Part shown: positions 46,950 to 57,621 of the stretch, one piece after another
How the letters are laid out: each line of letters begins with the position of its first letter
Numbering within the stretch: the first letter of the stretch is position 1
Source of the DNA: Tranzscheliella williamsii
Taxonomy: Eukaryota > Basidiomycota > Ustilaginomycetes > Ustilaginales > Ustilaginaceae
Assembly: GCA_023212725.1 (NCBI GenBank)
Contig: JALBYF010000002.1
Span: forward strand, 310,001 to 374,000
Length of the DNA stretch: 64,000 bases
Direction: 5' to 3'
Position numbers and translations under genes: made by a program
Notes under the pieces: generated by a model
Database searches by the model: none
What the model was told of the DNA's origin: nothing
The model's input: the letters and a program-made list of their open reading frames with translations, nothing else

Positions 46950-49235
46950 TCAGACAAGTTGCTTCAAGGACCCGGCTTCGATGTTGGCGGTTGGGTCCTT
47001 GCCGAAGGCCCGTCGCCTCAACTTCGGTGCAGTGAGGCCGGTGCTGTCCATAAAGTGGACGCGTCGATGATGCTGGACAGCCGCGTTCATGACAGATTGT
47101 GTTGGGAGAGATCTCGCATAATAAGGGGCATCGGTGCTTGTGTTTGTCGCAGCAGACTGACTGTTGTTGGTGTCCATGGAATCGGCATTGCTTGTGGCGC
47201 CTAAGTTGGCCTTGTAAATAGAACTAGGTTCATCTGAGGTCGATCCCGATGGGCTGACAATCTCCCTCCAGATGATGACGCCGACGATGACGCCGACCAA
47301 CGTCAGTAAGCCAATCACGCTCATCACAATGAGTTTCCGTCTTCCAACAGCCATGGACTGCATCCAGGCCCTGCTGCCGTCATCCATCTTATGCGTGTGG
47401 GCAGTCTTTTGAGCCACGGAGAACCGCCGCCAGAACTTGGCGCCTTCACCTTGCGTGTCCCACTCGGCACCGCTGCCGCCAGCTCCTAGGAATTGAGATT
47501 TCCGTGGATGATCTGGTTTTTCATAGTCTTCTTGCAGAGCTTCCACTCGTGGAATGGGTGTGACAGGGGGCGCGCCGTACTTCTCGTCCTGGCCAGCTCC
47601 ATAAGCATTGTTGTTGCCGCTCAACAGGGCCATGCTCCGTCGAAAGAGGGACTGTCGCTTCTGAGTGCCACCTGCCTGCTGGGACTGGGCGTTTGGGTAT
47701 GGACCAGGACCGCCATTGGGCCGGCTGTTTTGCTGGACAGGACCCGGCCCGTTGCCGCCAAACATAGCCATCGAACGCCGGAAGAGCGACTGTCGCTTCT
47801 GAGGGCCGCGGACATCCGAGAAGGAAGGGCCGGCGATGCCCCCCGGCGCACCGCTGGGCGCGCCTCTATAAGGAGTGGATGCTCCGGGCGGACCCATCCG
47901 CGAATTAGCGCCTGAAGGAGGTTGTCCAGGGCCATATCTAGGTCCATTGCCAGGACCGCTCTGCAGAGATGCTGGAGGTGGCTGTTGCTGTCCCGGCATG
48001 GCTCTGCTCTGAGCATAATGTGGTGGTATGGGTCCATTCGGGCCAGGTGGTCCTCGCTGCAGAACATTTGGAGGCAGCTTGCCCCCGTGTTGCGATGGTG
48101 TATAATGAGGGTTAGGCATACCAGGAGCATCATAACCTGGCGAACGCAAAGGGGTGGCACTGTTGGGGTTCGATCCATAGGTATACTGTGAGCCCATGGG
48201 AGACGGCATGCCCCGTTCATTGGGAACATCGCCGAATGGATTATGCTGCTGGGCTCGATTAACATTGATGGGAGCCGGGGGCGCGTTGCGGGCTGGTGTC
48301 GGTGCGGTAGCGTGAGATGGAGCTCTCGGATCAAAGTAATGTTCGGGCGCGCCGTGTTGTTGAGATACAGCGTCGTCGCCCCGTTGGTTGCCGGGCTGTG
48401 CAAAAGCAGGATTGGGGCTGGCAAGACCCAGCTGCTTTGTGAGCGCGGTACGAGCACTGAGGCGCTTCTGATTGGGGTTAGATGCTTGAGTGTGTGAATT
48501 GTCCATGGTTTCCAGTGGGGTTCCGCCAAAGCCGATGGTGCTGCCGTGTCTCGAGGTGCGATCGACTGGATTGCTGTCTACTGTCAGACCATTCTGCTGT
48601 CTGGATGTGGAGGGACCTTGCACGTCTGCGCCCTGCTTAGCAGACTTTAGCGCCATCAGTTTTAAAGAAGGTGGATTCTGTGACGCATTATCGGGAGGAC
48701 GTTGGCCTACGGCAGCAGCTCGATCTGTCCAGCTGTTGTGCCTGGCAGCCGAAGAGTGGACCTGTTGTTTAACAGGCCTGGAAGCCGTGTGGCGGTCTTC
48801 GTCGCTGTCCGAGTCTGAATCGGCGGAGTCGTCGCCACCAAGCATGCCTAGGCCAAGACCAAAAGCGCCAGAGTCACGATCCGAGGTGTTGGTCTGTTTT
48901 GAGTGGTTCTGAGGGTTGTTGCTCATGGCGGATGCGGCAGTTCGGCCGTCGGTATTTTTGGTGCCTTGAGTGAAAGCGATGCTTTTACGCTGAGACGAGC
49001 CTTTGCTGGCAGGGATACTACGAAGGCCGTTGGCATCCATTGTGTTGGCTGGACGGCCGTGAAGTTTCAATTGGCTTGCTTTACGAGCGAGTTCACGTCG
49101 CCGGGGGTCGGAGGACTCCAGATCTTTGGGGTCGTAGAGATACTTTTCGTAGATGCTTACAACACGAGAATCGCGAGGATTCATTGACCAGGCTATACTG
49201 GAAGAAGATTCACCTGCCCAGGGGCCTGGAGGCAT
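46950..49235 (-). CDS. Single-pass membrane protein with duplicated basic motif
   Basis: Single exon, 761 aa from the first ATG at 49235. Residues 1 to about 600 are disordered: Ser/Asp-rich near 130-150 (DDSADSDSDSDEDRH) and Pro/Gly/Gln-rich from about 330. Two copies of QKRQSLFRRSMA, about 46 residues apart (near 480-525), are followed by KFWRRFSVAQKT and then a membrane helix at about 632-657 (LIVMSVIGLLTLVGVIVGVII). A Ser/Thr/Asn-rich tail of about 100 residues follows. The positive residues before the helix suggest the long part is cytosolic and the tail is outside or luminal. The layout recalls yeast plasma-membrane proteins of the Skg6/Tos2 sort, but no clear similarity is seen. The function is unknown. 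Confidence 0.7.
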   Translation of the reverse strand: MPPGPWAGESSSSIAWSMNPRDSRVVSIYEKYLYDPKDLESSDPRRRELARKASQLKLHGRPANTMDANGLRSIPASKGSSQRKSIAFTQGTKNTDGRTAASAMSNNPQNHSKQTNTSDRDSGAFGLGLGMLGGDDSADSDSDSDEDRHTASRPVKQQVHSSAARHNSWTDRAAAVGQRPPDNASQNPPSLKLMALKSAKQGADVQGPSTSRQQNGLTVDSNPVDRTSRHGSTIGFGGTPLETMDNSHTQASNPNQKRLSARTALTKQLGLASPNPAFAQPGNQRGDDAVSQQHGAPEHYFDPRAPSHATAPTPARNAPPAPINVNRAQQHNPFGDVPNERGMPSPMGSQYTYGSNPNSATPLRSPGYDAPGMPNPHYTPSQHGGKLPPNVLQRGPPGPNGPIPPHYAQSRAMPGQQQPPPASLQSGPGNGPRYGPGQPPSGANSRMGPPGASTPYRGAPSGAPGGIAGPSFSDVRGPQKRQSLFRRSMAMFGGNGPGPVQQNSRPNGGPGPYPNAQSQQAGGTQKRQSLFRRSMALLSGNNNAYGAGQDEKYGAPPVTPIPRVEALQEDYEKPDHPRKSQFLGAGGSGAEWDTQGEGAKFWRRFSVAQKTAHTHKMDDGSRAWMQSMAVGRRKLIVMSVIGLLTLVGVIVGVIIWREIVSPSGSTSDEPSSIYKANLGATSNADSMDTNNSQSAATNTSTDAPYYARSLPTQSVMNAAVQHHRRVHFMDSTGLTAPKLRRRAFGKDPTANIEAGSLKQLV

Positions 49236-51198
49236 CCTCTGTGGTCGATCAAACCAAGCCTGCAAACGAGACTGATGGCTGAGGTGCGAACGGCGTCCTC
49301 GCTGGCGTGCGTGACCGCTGTTGCCCAAGTCTGGAGCGATGCGTCGGGCAGTATTTAAGAGGGCTACCGAATCTGGATGTACAAGGGAACAAGATCACCG
49401 GATCGCAACCCGAGCGGCGACGTTGCGTCTAGATGAGACAGTCTACGTCAAATCTGTGAAAAGTACTCGTGGTGCAGTGTTGCAGACGTGCTGGCTGGCT
49501 GTGAGAAGTGCGCGAAGCAAAGGTATCTGTAGCTGGGCGAGATATGATGACAAGCTGAGAGCTGAAATGGGGAGGAGCAGGGGCGGAACAAAGAGCGAAG
49601 CAATGGCAGTGATCAACACTGGTAAAGAAGCTGAGAAGCGACGAGCTGGTTGAAGGAGTGTGAAGCTTTCGTCGGCGCTTGCAGGATGGCTTAGCTAGGA
49701 TCTAGGGGAAGCAGAAGCGGAGGCGGCGGTGAAGATGTGGGTGATAGTGGGAAGGGGAGGCATGGATGGTACTGTAGCAAGGGGAAATTTGCAGAGTGGG
49801 AGTTAAGGTACAAGGAGAGGAGCAGACAATGGCGAGACCAGGGGCAAAATAACGCCCAGAGCGCTTGGATAGAGCAACGCATACAGCGGCAGGAGAAGCG
49901 TGACGAGCAGCAGAGAGCCAAAGAAGCAGAAGGTCAAGGTGCAGCACGAGCAGAAGCATGCGCGATGGTAGATGCAAGTCGGCTAGCAGGGACTAGCATG
50001 GACTGCCTACCATTTCGCGTACTCCGAGCCCAAAAGCGGTAAGGCAGGTAGAGATGCCTATGCAGATTCAGAGAGGAATTCGATCCATTGGCGCTCGGCA
50101 CGCATACGCGATTATCTAAATTGCACTTGGAGGGCGACACGGTCTCAGCAGGTCTTCGAAGCCTAACCTTGGTGCTTGTGCATGCATGGCTGCTCACACT
50201 CGAGTGGAAGCTGACGAAGCTATAAAGACGAGCTAGCTTATCGGCTTATCGCTGACAGCGACTAGTAACCGGACAGAAGGAACGGGCATGAGCAACGGTT
50301 CTGCAAGACGGTCGGTCGTGGAGGGGGATCAAAATTGCCTCAGACCAGCCTGCTACCGTTCGCTGCAGAGCGTGATCAGCGCTGCAAGAGGCTGCAAAGC
50401 CTGGATAGCGGTGCAAGAGGCTGCAGATAGATGGCCGAGATTGAGCACCCGAACGAGAGCACCGCGCTGCAATTCGGCTCCTGTCCGGCGTGGTCAGAGG
50501 AAACGCTCGTCGTTCTGATCCCTAAGCCTAAGCTTGAACTGGGTGAAGCACATGTGCTGCTTTGCGGTATCAGAACCGCTGCGGTCTTTAAGTGAGGTTT
50601 GAAAGGCTAAGAATCGGGAGCGCCGTTGTGCTTGACAGTGTGAGCTGTATTGCAACTTGAACGCCGTTATGGCTGTGTAGTACTTCGCTTACTTATTTAG
50701 ATCGACAGCACATCGAACCCGAAGATGTTTCTGAGACCAACACTGCACAAGCTCCCGTACGATACTGCTGTCTGCAAGGCGATATCAATGCTGGATTAGA
50801 ATTTGTTGGCAAACACAATCCCGCTTTTTAATGAGTTATGCTGTTTCTGTTTCGCGGCATGTGCGATGCGTGGCGCAGTCACAGTCAGAACATGAACCAA
50901 GATGAAGGTGAAGGGGGGAGCTTACGTGAAGCTTATATGTTCCTCCGTTGAATAGCGACGCTTTGGAGCCACACGCGCGCGCATTCACAAGTCACTGAGT
51001 TGGTTATGTGGGCATTGGCCTGTGTCGTGAGGCACACACTCACTTGTTCACATTTCACTAGATTGTGACTTTCTGGTTGCAAGAAGCACACATATTTCTG
51101 TGGAAGATACTCGTGACAAAGGCGTCTGTCCCGCCAACTGCTGCTTGGTAAACGACATTGGTCCCGGTCTGCCGCCTTGCCCAAGCGCTACCATCGAC
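49236..51198. promoter_or_regulatory. Divergent intergenic region (membrane protein / ankyrin-FYVE-RING gene)
   Basis: About 2 kb between outward-pointing start codons. The part next to the membrane-protein gene (49,500-50,000) is pyrimidine-rich as read toward that gene, like a leader. No coding sequence is supported on either strand. A short tandem phrase 'gctgcaagaggctgcaaagcctggatagcggtgcaagaggctgc' occurs around 50381-50425. Confidence 0.45.
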
Positions 51199-54100
51199 AT
51201 GTCGAATTCAGATCCTCTCACGCCCAACGCTAAAGACACCGCCTATGATCCTTGGTCGGGTTTCGTTCCAAACGCAAGCTCGACCAACGGACAAAGCTCC
51301 AATCAAGAACTTGGCTTAGCCAACGATGCAAGCAATGGCGGCGCAGCAGCCAGTATGCACGCTCCTCTGAACGCCAAATCGTCGTATACGGATAGCTCAG
51401 GTTTCCCTACTTCCATGCTCTCTGAAAGACTACCCAGAAGTGGCTCATCATTCGGATCCCGCAACGCCACTGGGCCGAGCCCTGCCTCGTCCAAGTCCAT
51501 CCCGTCATTCAACCCTTTCGAATCCGAGAACGTCGACATCGCTTGGAGCACACCTACACGCAGTTCTAACGGGCATAGCGAACGGCTGCTGACATCTTCG
51601 AACGGCTTCACTCCTAGGCCGCTTGCCAGTACCGGCATGCAAGAAGGCACTCAGAACAGCAACAACACCTTTGATGACCCTCTGAATAGCGTCAGCGAAG
51701 CAGAGCCAGGCAAGCCTGACGCATCAACTTCCTCAAAACAGCAACAAGCTCGCAGTTCTGAGCTTTACATCAATGCTAAAGATGAGGCAGAAGCTGATAA
51801 CGGTTCCGATACTCACAGTCCCCTCTCTAAAGGTCCTGAAGGGACGCGAGACCAACCTGTCGTGCTTGCCCAGGACAGTCACAAAGGTGACGAACCTGAT
51901 CGTGATAATGACGAAGCTGATCGTCATCGTAACGAAGCTGATCGCGATGCTAACGAAGCTGATCGCGATGCTAACGAAGCTGATGACGATGATGACGAAG
52001 CTGATGACGATGACGACGAGGCCTTTGTTTACCCTACTTCTGGCAATGAGAGCCAAGATGCTGCGCTCGACTCTGAGCAGCGCCTTTCCCCGTTGCAAGC
52101 CGGACTCCCTTCCGCAAATCCTTCAGCCGATGCCGCCTCCACTGACGGGGATTCTGGAGCTGAGGGAGCTGCCAACTTCCATAGCCACGACGGTCAGCAC
52201 ATATCGGTCCAGTCATCCGCACCGACCGCGATCAACTACGACAGACTCGCCGAGTTGTGCGTACAGGGTCCCCTTTCGGCACTACAAGCTTATATTGAAA
52301 GCCTCTGTTCCGACTCATCCTCGGGGTCTGGAGTCTCCATGTTCGCCCTGGCCAACGACCCTAACCCTAGCAACGGCTTAGTGCCGCTTCATTTCGCTGC
52401 TAAGGAGGGAAAGACCGACATTGTCAGGTGGCTCATTGGCGAGGCCGGAGCGATCGTAGAGATGGAAGACCGCGAGGGAGAAACGCCATTGCACAAGGCG
52501 TCCATGGCCGGAAGACTATCAGTCGTATCTTTCCTTCTCGCGAATGGAGCCAATGCTGATGCCAAAGATAGCGATGGTTGGACTGCCCTTCATAATGCCT
52601 GCAGCCGCGGCTACCTCGACCTCGTCCGGCTCCTTGTTGACACAGGCAAGGCCGACGTCAACGTACAGGGCGGCAGAGGCGCCTGGACGCCGCTCATGAA
52701 CGCTGCATCCAAAGGGCACCTGCCAGTGGTACGACACCTGGTGTCGAAATACCAAGTCGATCCCTTCATTCGAAACGCCTCGGGAGAAACGGCGTACGAT
52801 GTGGCGGCTGCTACTTTCGAGGTCTATATCTGCGAGGTGCTTGAAAAGTACGAGGCCGAGCGATGGAGTGCTTCCATGCACTCAAATGGTGCCCGATCTC
52901 AATCTGCGGTACAGCCTGGTCGAATTGTGCCTGGTCAAGGTCCCTATGATCTCCTTGCGCTGCATTCTACCGTCCCTGTCATTATTCACGAGAACCAGCG
53001 CTTGGACACTCGTCTTCAGACACTAGCCATGTATGGAGGCAAGCCGCGTTGGAGCTCTTCAAGCGCAGCTCGCGCTCACAAACCCGATAGACGGTCGCCG
53101 AGCTCGATGCCCCCCGGACCGTTAGCTCCAAGCAGAACAAGGCACGTCGCCATGCGGCAAGAAGATGTTCAGCTCCCCGCACGAAGCATGCCTTACAAGC
53201 TGAGACTTCGATCTCGCCTCGGCCCCGCCGCGGCCAAACGGAGAGCAGCGGCGGTCACTGCTCAAGGGGAAGCGTCTTCGTCCTCGGCTGCCGCGCGCGA
53301 AGAAGACCTCGCAAGCACACCAACACCAGATTCGGTGCTGAGGTCACGAAATACACCGCAAACCGCCCGTCAGAGTGGGCCAGATGAGGAGAGCTCGCAC
53401 TTTTGGATTAGCGAATGGCAGCTCGATGCTACCCACCCCCTTGTTGATGTCGAGCAGGGTTGGCAGTATGCCCAGTCGTTCGACGCGCTTGACGACAGGT
53501 GGTCTTCGCAGCCACCGCCACAGCTTGAACGGCTGTTGGAAGGACGCGGACTGAGTGCATCGGTAACTCGGGCGCTCACGGGCGGTGCAGGTCTGGCCAG
53601 CGCCCAAGGCGACCAGGAAACGTCCTTGAACGGGTGGGTGCGCAGACGACGGTGGGTGCGAGTCATGCGGCGTCGCCTTGATATCGAGTTTGGTGACGAA
53701 CTTGAAGCGTGCGAGACAACTCGTACATCCGATCTGGATGAGGGGCTGGCACCATCTATGCGCAGGCTTGACGGTCTAGGTGGAGAAAAAGGCAATCTGT
53801 CAACAGCAGCTATTATTGCCGCTCAGGAAGCAGCGCGGAACGAGTGCTCCCAGCTCGGTCCTGATGTTGACTATCTAAAAAGAGCTAATGCCTTGGCTGG
53901 GTCGAGTGCTTCCTCCGGTGCCACTCCTGCCGATGCTTTGGGCGCTGACCGAGACGAATTAGCTCGACGGATCGCTCGTCTGGTCATGGCCATCACCGAG
54001 CTTCGGTCTGCGTTCGAGGACGAGGACATTGACAGACGAGGCCGTGCCGAGGACCTTCGAAGAGAGTTCACTGTCCAGCTTGGGCAACTTCGGCAGGCTG

Positions 54101-55164
54101 CTGGGCTTGACGAGACCGACGAAGATGACGACACAAACGCAGACGCAGATGATGACGATGAATTTATCTATCCCAACTCGTACAAGGACGATGGAGCATC
54201 GATTTTCACTCGGCTCCCAGCGGTTGTTATCGACCCTAGGACTGCGGATTCAGCCGCCGCCACCCTGTCGCGTCCAACGCTCTCCCAGCGTCAAAGCAGC
54301 GCAGCATCTCTTCTCCGGGGTAGTATTGCCCCTTCTGAAGCCGGGACATCGCTTGCTGCCGCTCGAAGTGCAGATCTAGCTGCTAATCGAGAATTTCGGG
54401 TCCCCACCCACGAGGCTCCGAACAAGGTCAACCTGCGCCATGGCCCCGTCATGCGAGAACAGAATCTGCAACCGCAGTGGGAGCGTGACGAAAATGCTAC
54501 AGATTGCCGTGGATGTGGGCGACGCTTCACATTTTTCCTGCGGAAGCATCATTGTCGCCGATGCGGCAGGATCTTTTGCGACCCCTGCTCTTCGAAACGT
54601 GCTCAACTGAGGGTGCAAGACATGGTTATGGACCCCAGCTTGCCTGCCATGGCAGCGTCGGAAACGACCGGTCCTACGAGGATCTGCAATCACTGTGATG
54701 CGGAAATGCAGCTACCTGCACAGTTGCAAAACACTCGGGGAGGCGATGCACTGATGCCCTTGCGACGCAGCAGTGCGGGTGGAGGGACGGAAACAGAGCT
54801 GGATGGCATTGTCCATTCGTTGGCGCCCCCGAGCGATGTCTCGAGCCGGGCCAGCGAGCTGACCGAGTGCCCTGTCTGTTCTACCAATCTCGCCACGCTT
54901 GGCGGAAGCGAGAGCCAGGAGACGCACGTCCGTAACTGCCTGGAGAACGGTGGCGGCGGAAGCTTACAGGGCGGCACATACCTGGTCTACAAGCTACCGG
55001 CCAACTCGCCGATCGTGGGCAAGGAATGTTCGATATGCATGGAAGACTTTGTGGCCAACAGCATGATCGCGCGGCTGCCATGCCTCTGCTACTTTCATCG
55101 AGGCTGTATCGATTCGTGGTTCAAGCGGGGTCGCGAGTGTCCGGTTCACGCTCGCACCTGGTAG
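51199..55164 (+). CDS. Ankyrin-FYVE-RING endosomal ubiquitin ligase
   Basis: Single exon, 1321 aa from the first ATG at 51199. The first about 380 residues are disordered and include an acidic seven-residue repeat. Ankyrin repeats cover about 390-555 (GLVPLHFAAKEGKTDIVRWL, GETPLHKASMAGRLSVVSFLL, GWTALHNACSRGYLDLVRLL, AWTPLMNAASKGHLPVVRHL). A FYVE finger at about 1094-1171 has the WERD motif, RKHHCRRCG and RICNHC, so binding to phosphatidylinositol 3-phosphate is likely. A C2HC finger lies at about 1222-1250 (CPVCSTNL..H..C). A RING finger follows at about 1276-1318 (CSICMEDF, ARLPCLCYFHRGCIDSWF, CPVH). The last two zinc modules resemble the C-terminus of animal ZNRF1/2, and FYVE plus RING recalls yeast Pib1. 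The inferred role is ubiquitination of endosomal or vacuolar membrane cargo. Confidence 0.9.
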   Translation: MSNSDPLTPNAKDTAYDPWSGFVPNASSTNGQSSNQELGLANDASNGGAAASMHAPLNAKSSYTDSSGFPTSMLSERLPRSGSSFGSRNATGPSPASSKSIPSFNPFESENVDIAWSTPTRSSNGHSERLLTSSNGFTPRPLASTGMQEGTQNSNNTFDDPLNSVSEAEPGKPDASTSSKQQQARSSELYINAKDEAEADNGSDTHSPLSKGPEGTRDQPVVLAQDSHKGDEPDRDNDEADRHRNEADRDANEADRDANEADDDDDEADDDDDEAFVYPTSGNESQDAALDSEQRLSPLQAGLPSANPSADAASTDGDSGAEGAANFHSHDGQHISVQSSAPTAINYDRLAELCVQGPLSALQAYIESLCSDSSSGSGVSMFALANDPNPSNGLVPLHFAAKEGKTDIVRWLIGEAGAIVEMEDREGETPLHKASMAGRLSVVSFLLANGANADAKDSDGWTALHNACSRGYLDLVRLLVDTGKADVNVQGGRGAWTPLMNAASKGHLPVVRHLVSKYQVDPFIRNASGETAYDVAAATFEVYICEVLEKYEAERWSASMHSNGARSQSAVQPGRIVPGQGPYDLLALHSTVPVIIHENQRLDTRLQTLAMYGGKPRWSSSSAARAHKPDRRSPSSMPPGPLAPSRTRHVAMRQEDVQLPARSMPYKLRLRSRLGPAAAKRRAAAVTAQGEASSSSAAAREEDLASTPTPDSVLRSRNTPQTARQSGPDEESSHFWISEWQLDATHPLVDVEQGWQYAQSFDALDDRWSSQPPPQLERLLEGRGLSASVTRALTGGAGLASAQGDQETSLNGWVRRRRWVRVMRRRLDIEFGDELEACETTRTSDLDEGLAPSMRRLDGLGGEKGNLSTAAIIAAQEAARNECSQLGPDVDYLKRANALAGSSASSGATPADALGADRDELARRIARLVMAITELRSAFEDEDIDRRGRAEDLRREFTVQLGQLRQAAGLDETDEDDDTNADADDDDEFIYPNSYKDDGASIFTRLPAVVIDPRTADSAAATLSRPTLSQRQSSAASLLRGSIAPSEAGTSLAAARSADLAANREFRVPTHEAPNKVNLRHGPVMREQNLQPQWERDENATDCRGCGRRFTFFLRKHHCRRCGRIFCDPCSSKRAQLRVQDMVMDPSLPAMAASETTGPTRICNHCDAEMQLPAQLQNTRGGDALMPLRRSSAGGGTETELDGIVHSLAPPSDVSSRASELTECPVCSTNLATLGGSESQETHVRNCLENGGGGSLQGGTYLVYKLPANSPIVGKECSICMEDFVANSMIARLPCLCYFHRGCIDSWFKRGRECPVHARTW
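51889..52023. repeat. 21-bp in-frame tandem repeat coding acidic heptads
   Basis: Six 21-bp units of the form (g/a)acgaa(g/c)ctgatcgtgatnnt, then a partial one, all in frame. They encode a seven-residue unit Asp/Asn-Glu-Ala-Asp-Arg/Asp-Asp-x in the disordered N-terminal part of the ankyrin-FYVE-RING protein. Two neighbouring copies are identical, so the array is still changing in length. Confidence 0.9.
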
Positions 55165-55633
55165 CGAACCGGACCGCTTCCCGCATGGAAACGCGTCTCG
55201 AATGCTCTACTTGCTTTAGCCCCTTTGTCTCGATGCACTCTCCGGTTCTATCGTAGCAACCCACACATATCTTTGGCCAGAGCGCCCCCGTACCGACGCC
55301 GATCTATCGAAGGCCAACCACAGATTGCCGTGCGTGTCCCTTGGGTGCATAGAACCACAGGCACGCAAAACAAATTGACGATGTAACAGAGTCAGAATAT
55401 ATCTTGCGTGTGACACCTGCCAACCAACAGGGGTGTGGTTGGACAGCGCGGTTTGGCACTTCTCACGGCGATGTCGGTGCTGAATAACACAGCTTGCATG
55501 GATGTGGTGATGAGACGGTGTGAAGTGCGTGTTGGTATTAGTGGTGGTGTTTGCGATCAGGGTAGTCTGGCTTGGCAAGTAAGCGATAAAGATTGTCGAT
55601 TTTGGCATTGACTCCATCTTCATCTCCACTACC
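55165..55633. other. Intergenic between two plus-strand genes
   Basis: About 470 bp. No coding sequence is supported. It should hold the terminator of the ubiquitin-ligase gene and the promoter of the Myb-like gene. Confidence 0.4.
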
Positions 55634-56845
55634 ATGTCGCAGCCGCCTTCCAGTCCATATGTGCAGTATGGGCTGGAGCATGCTCGTCGGACGAGCCAAA
55701 GCTGCGTTGGACTGAGTGAAGACGCCGGGATCTTCCGTCTCGAGCCTAGCTTGTTCGAAGGGCTACGGCCCTTCCCCACTGCTCAGAGCACGGCGGTTTT
55801 GGACGTCTCTCCCCATCCCAGTCCAAGCACGCCTCCTCCTCAGGTTGTGCACCGCCGCTCGCCACAGACTCCTCCGACCATGCCGCAAACCGAATCGCAA
55901 GTTACAGAGCCAGCACAGTCTCAGTCTGCGTCGTCTGCTTTTCCCGTAAGACCAAAACCTCACTGGACAAAAGAAGACTCGGAGATCCTGGTGAAGGCCG
56001 TGGATGCATATCGTCCCATGACTTCACCAACTGGGTGGAAGAACAGACGCCTGTGGGATTCGGTTCTGGAAGAGGTCAATAAAGTCATGGCGCGCAAGAA
56101 TAGGCCACAGCGCAGCAACAACGCCGTCAAGCAGCAATGGCTGAAGATCGCTCGAGCGTATGAAAGGTCTGAAAGGCTGGTAACGCGGGCATCTGGCATC
56201 ATCACGTTTCCTACGGAGATCAACCAAATGATTGCAAACGCCGTCAACATTGAATCCGACAACCGACGCCGGCGAGATCCCGCTGCTGCCAGTCAGCACC
56301 GACAAGAACCAGTGGCTGCCGCAAGAGCTCGCCACGAAACTGGACGATCTTTACCAATGCCAACAAGGCAGGAACGCAACAATGCCGCTGCTCGTCATCA
56401 CGCCTCAGAATCAGAATCGTCAGCACCATCTTCCCGCGGCCATCCATCGCGCACATCTGTTGAAGCCCAATACACCGAGTATATGGAGTGCATGACCGGT
56501 CTAATGAAAACAACCTTTGAGCACAAGAAGCAGCAGGTCGAGTTGGACCAAGAAATCGAGGAGAAGAATCGAGAACTCAGGATGAGGGAGTTCAGCATCC
56601 TCGAAATGCAGAACAGCGCTATGCTGGAGCTGCAGCGTACCACGCTGACAGAGATGCAAAAATTCAAGGAGGACCTTAGCAATCTCCGAGCAGATATGCA
56701 GAAAGTCCTTCAAGCCGTAGCTCGAACCGCAGAAACTTCACCACCAGCTCAACGTAAACGCCTTTCGGAGCCAGCAAGTCCAACTACACCGACTCGACGC
56801 CTTACACGTCGTCGCTCCACCATCACACCATCACCAACAATGTGA
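55634..56845 (+). CDS. Myb/SANT-like (trihelix-type) DNA-binding protein with coiled coil
   Basis: Single exon, 403 aa, ATG at 55634. The first about 105 residues are Pro/Ser/Gln-rich. A Myb/SANT-like domain follows at about 110-185: HWTKEDSEILVKAVDAY, the aromatic W of GWKNRRLWDSVLEEV, and QRSNNAVKQQWLKIARAYERS. The spacing fits Myb_DNA-bind_3-type trihelix domains. A linker rich in Arg, Ala and Ser leads to a long coiled coil (about 285-365, EHKKQQVELDQEIEEKNREL), probably for dimerisation, and a basic tail (TPTRRLTRRRS). It is likely a nuclear DNA-binding factor. Domains of this type also occur in transposon-derived genes, but no terminal repeats or transposase are nearby. Confidence 0.7.
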   Translation: MSQPPSSPYVQYGLEHARRTSQSCVGLSEDAGIFRLEPSLFEGLRPFPTAQSTAVLDVSPHPSPSTPPPQVVHRRSPQTPPTMPQTESQVTEPAQSQSASSAFPVRPKPHWTKEDSEILVKAVDAYRPMTSPTGWKNRRLWDSVLEEVNKVMARKNRPQRSNNAVKQQWLKIARAYERSERLVTRASGIITFPTEINQMIANAVNIESDNRRRRDPAAASQHRQEPVAAARARHETGRSLPMPTRQERNNAAARHHASESESSAPSSRGHPSRTSVEAQYTEYMECMTGLMKTTFEHKKQQVELDQEIEEKNRELRMREFSILEMQNSAMLELQRTTLTEMQKFKEDLSNLRADMQKVLQAVARTAETSPPAQRKRLSEPASPTTPTRRLTRRRSTITPSPTM

Positions 56846-57621
56846 AACACTCGAGCCGTTCAGCATTGCACAAGCAGTAGTGTAATCTTCAAGCATGTTG
56901 CTTGGCCTGTTGTGTCAGCTTGTGCAAGTGGAGACAGAACTGGTATATGCACGGGGTGGTATAAGTGCTCTGCAAGCGACGGTAACGGCCTTGTAAGAAA
57001 AGGTCGTGCTGCTGGCGTAGCACGTCGAAGCATTCCGTAGTAGCGCCTGTGAAATGGCTATGAGACCAACTCGATATCGCTGCTAACCCTCTTGCCCTTT
57101 GCGTGGCCATCCGAAAGCTCAGATGAAGGTAAGAGGTGAGGCCACAGATCTCCCACTCTTCGCGCCATATTCAAAAGCCGAAGTCACTTTGAGCTTGGCT
57201 TTGTAGGCCCCACTTTCATCTGGCCGACGCGACTTTTTGTCTTGCTTTATACACGAGTGAGTCCCAACAGTAGCAAGCGTGTTAGGCATCCAAGCGTGTT
57301 ATTTTGGAAAGCAAGCGCGTGTTGTTTGGTAGGCCTACCGAAACCCTCTGCGGAAATAAGCGCGGGTGCGGAGGTGCAGCTAGTCAAGTATGAGGGTAGA
57401 TATATCGATAGAGCCTTGCCATTTCTCCCATCACTGCCATCGCTGCCTATCCACACTCGGCCAGATTGGCGCCGCTACCTGGCTCCCGGCGCGGATTCTT
57501 CTCCGACTCTTCGCGCATCTTCGTCGCGCCTGAGGTGTATACCGGTGCCGCCACGACGCCCTAACCGTCGGAGCCGCGACTTGCACGCCATACTTTGGTG
57601 CCATCCGGCTTGGTAGCGGCA
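56846..57621. other. Intergenic between two plus-strand genes
   Basis: About 780 bp with the promoter of the Nnf1 gene. Only short frames without domains are present. No feature is recognised. Confidence 0.45.

Noticed and set aside
55634..56845. Myb-like gene as part of a transposon
   Set aside because: No transposase, terminal inverted repeats or target-site duplication were seen nearby.
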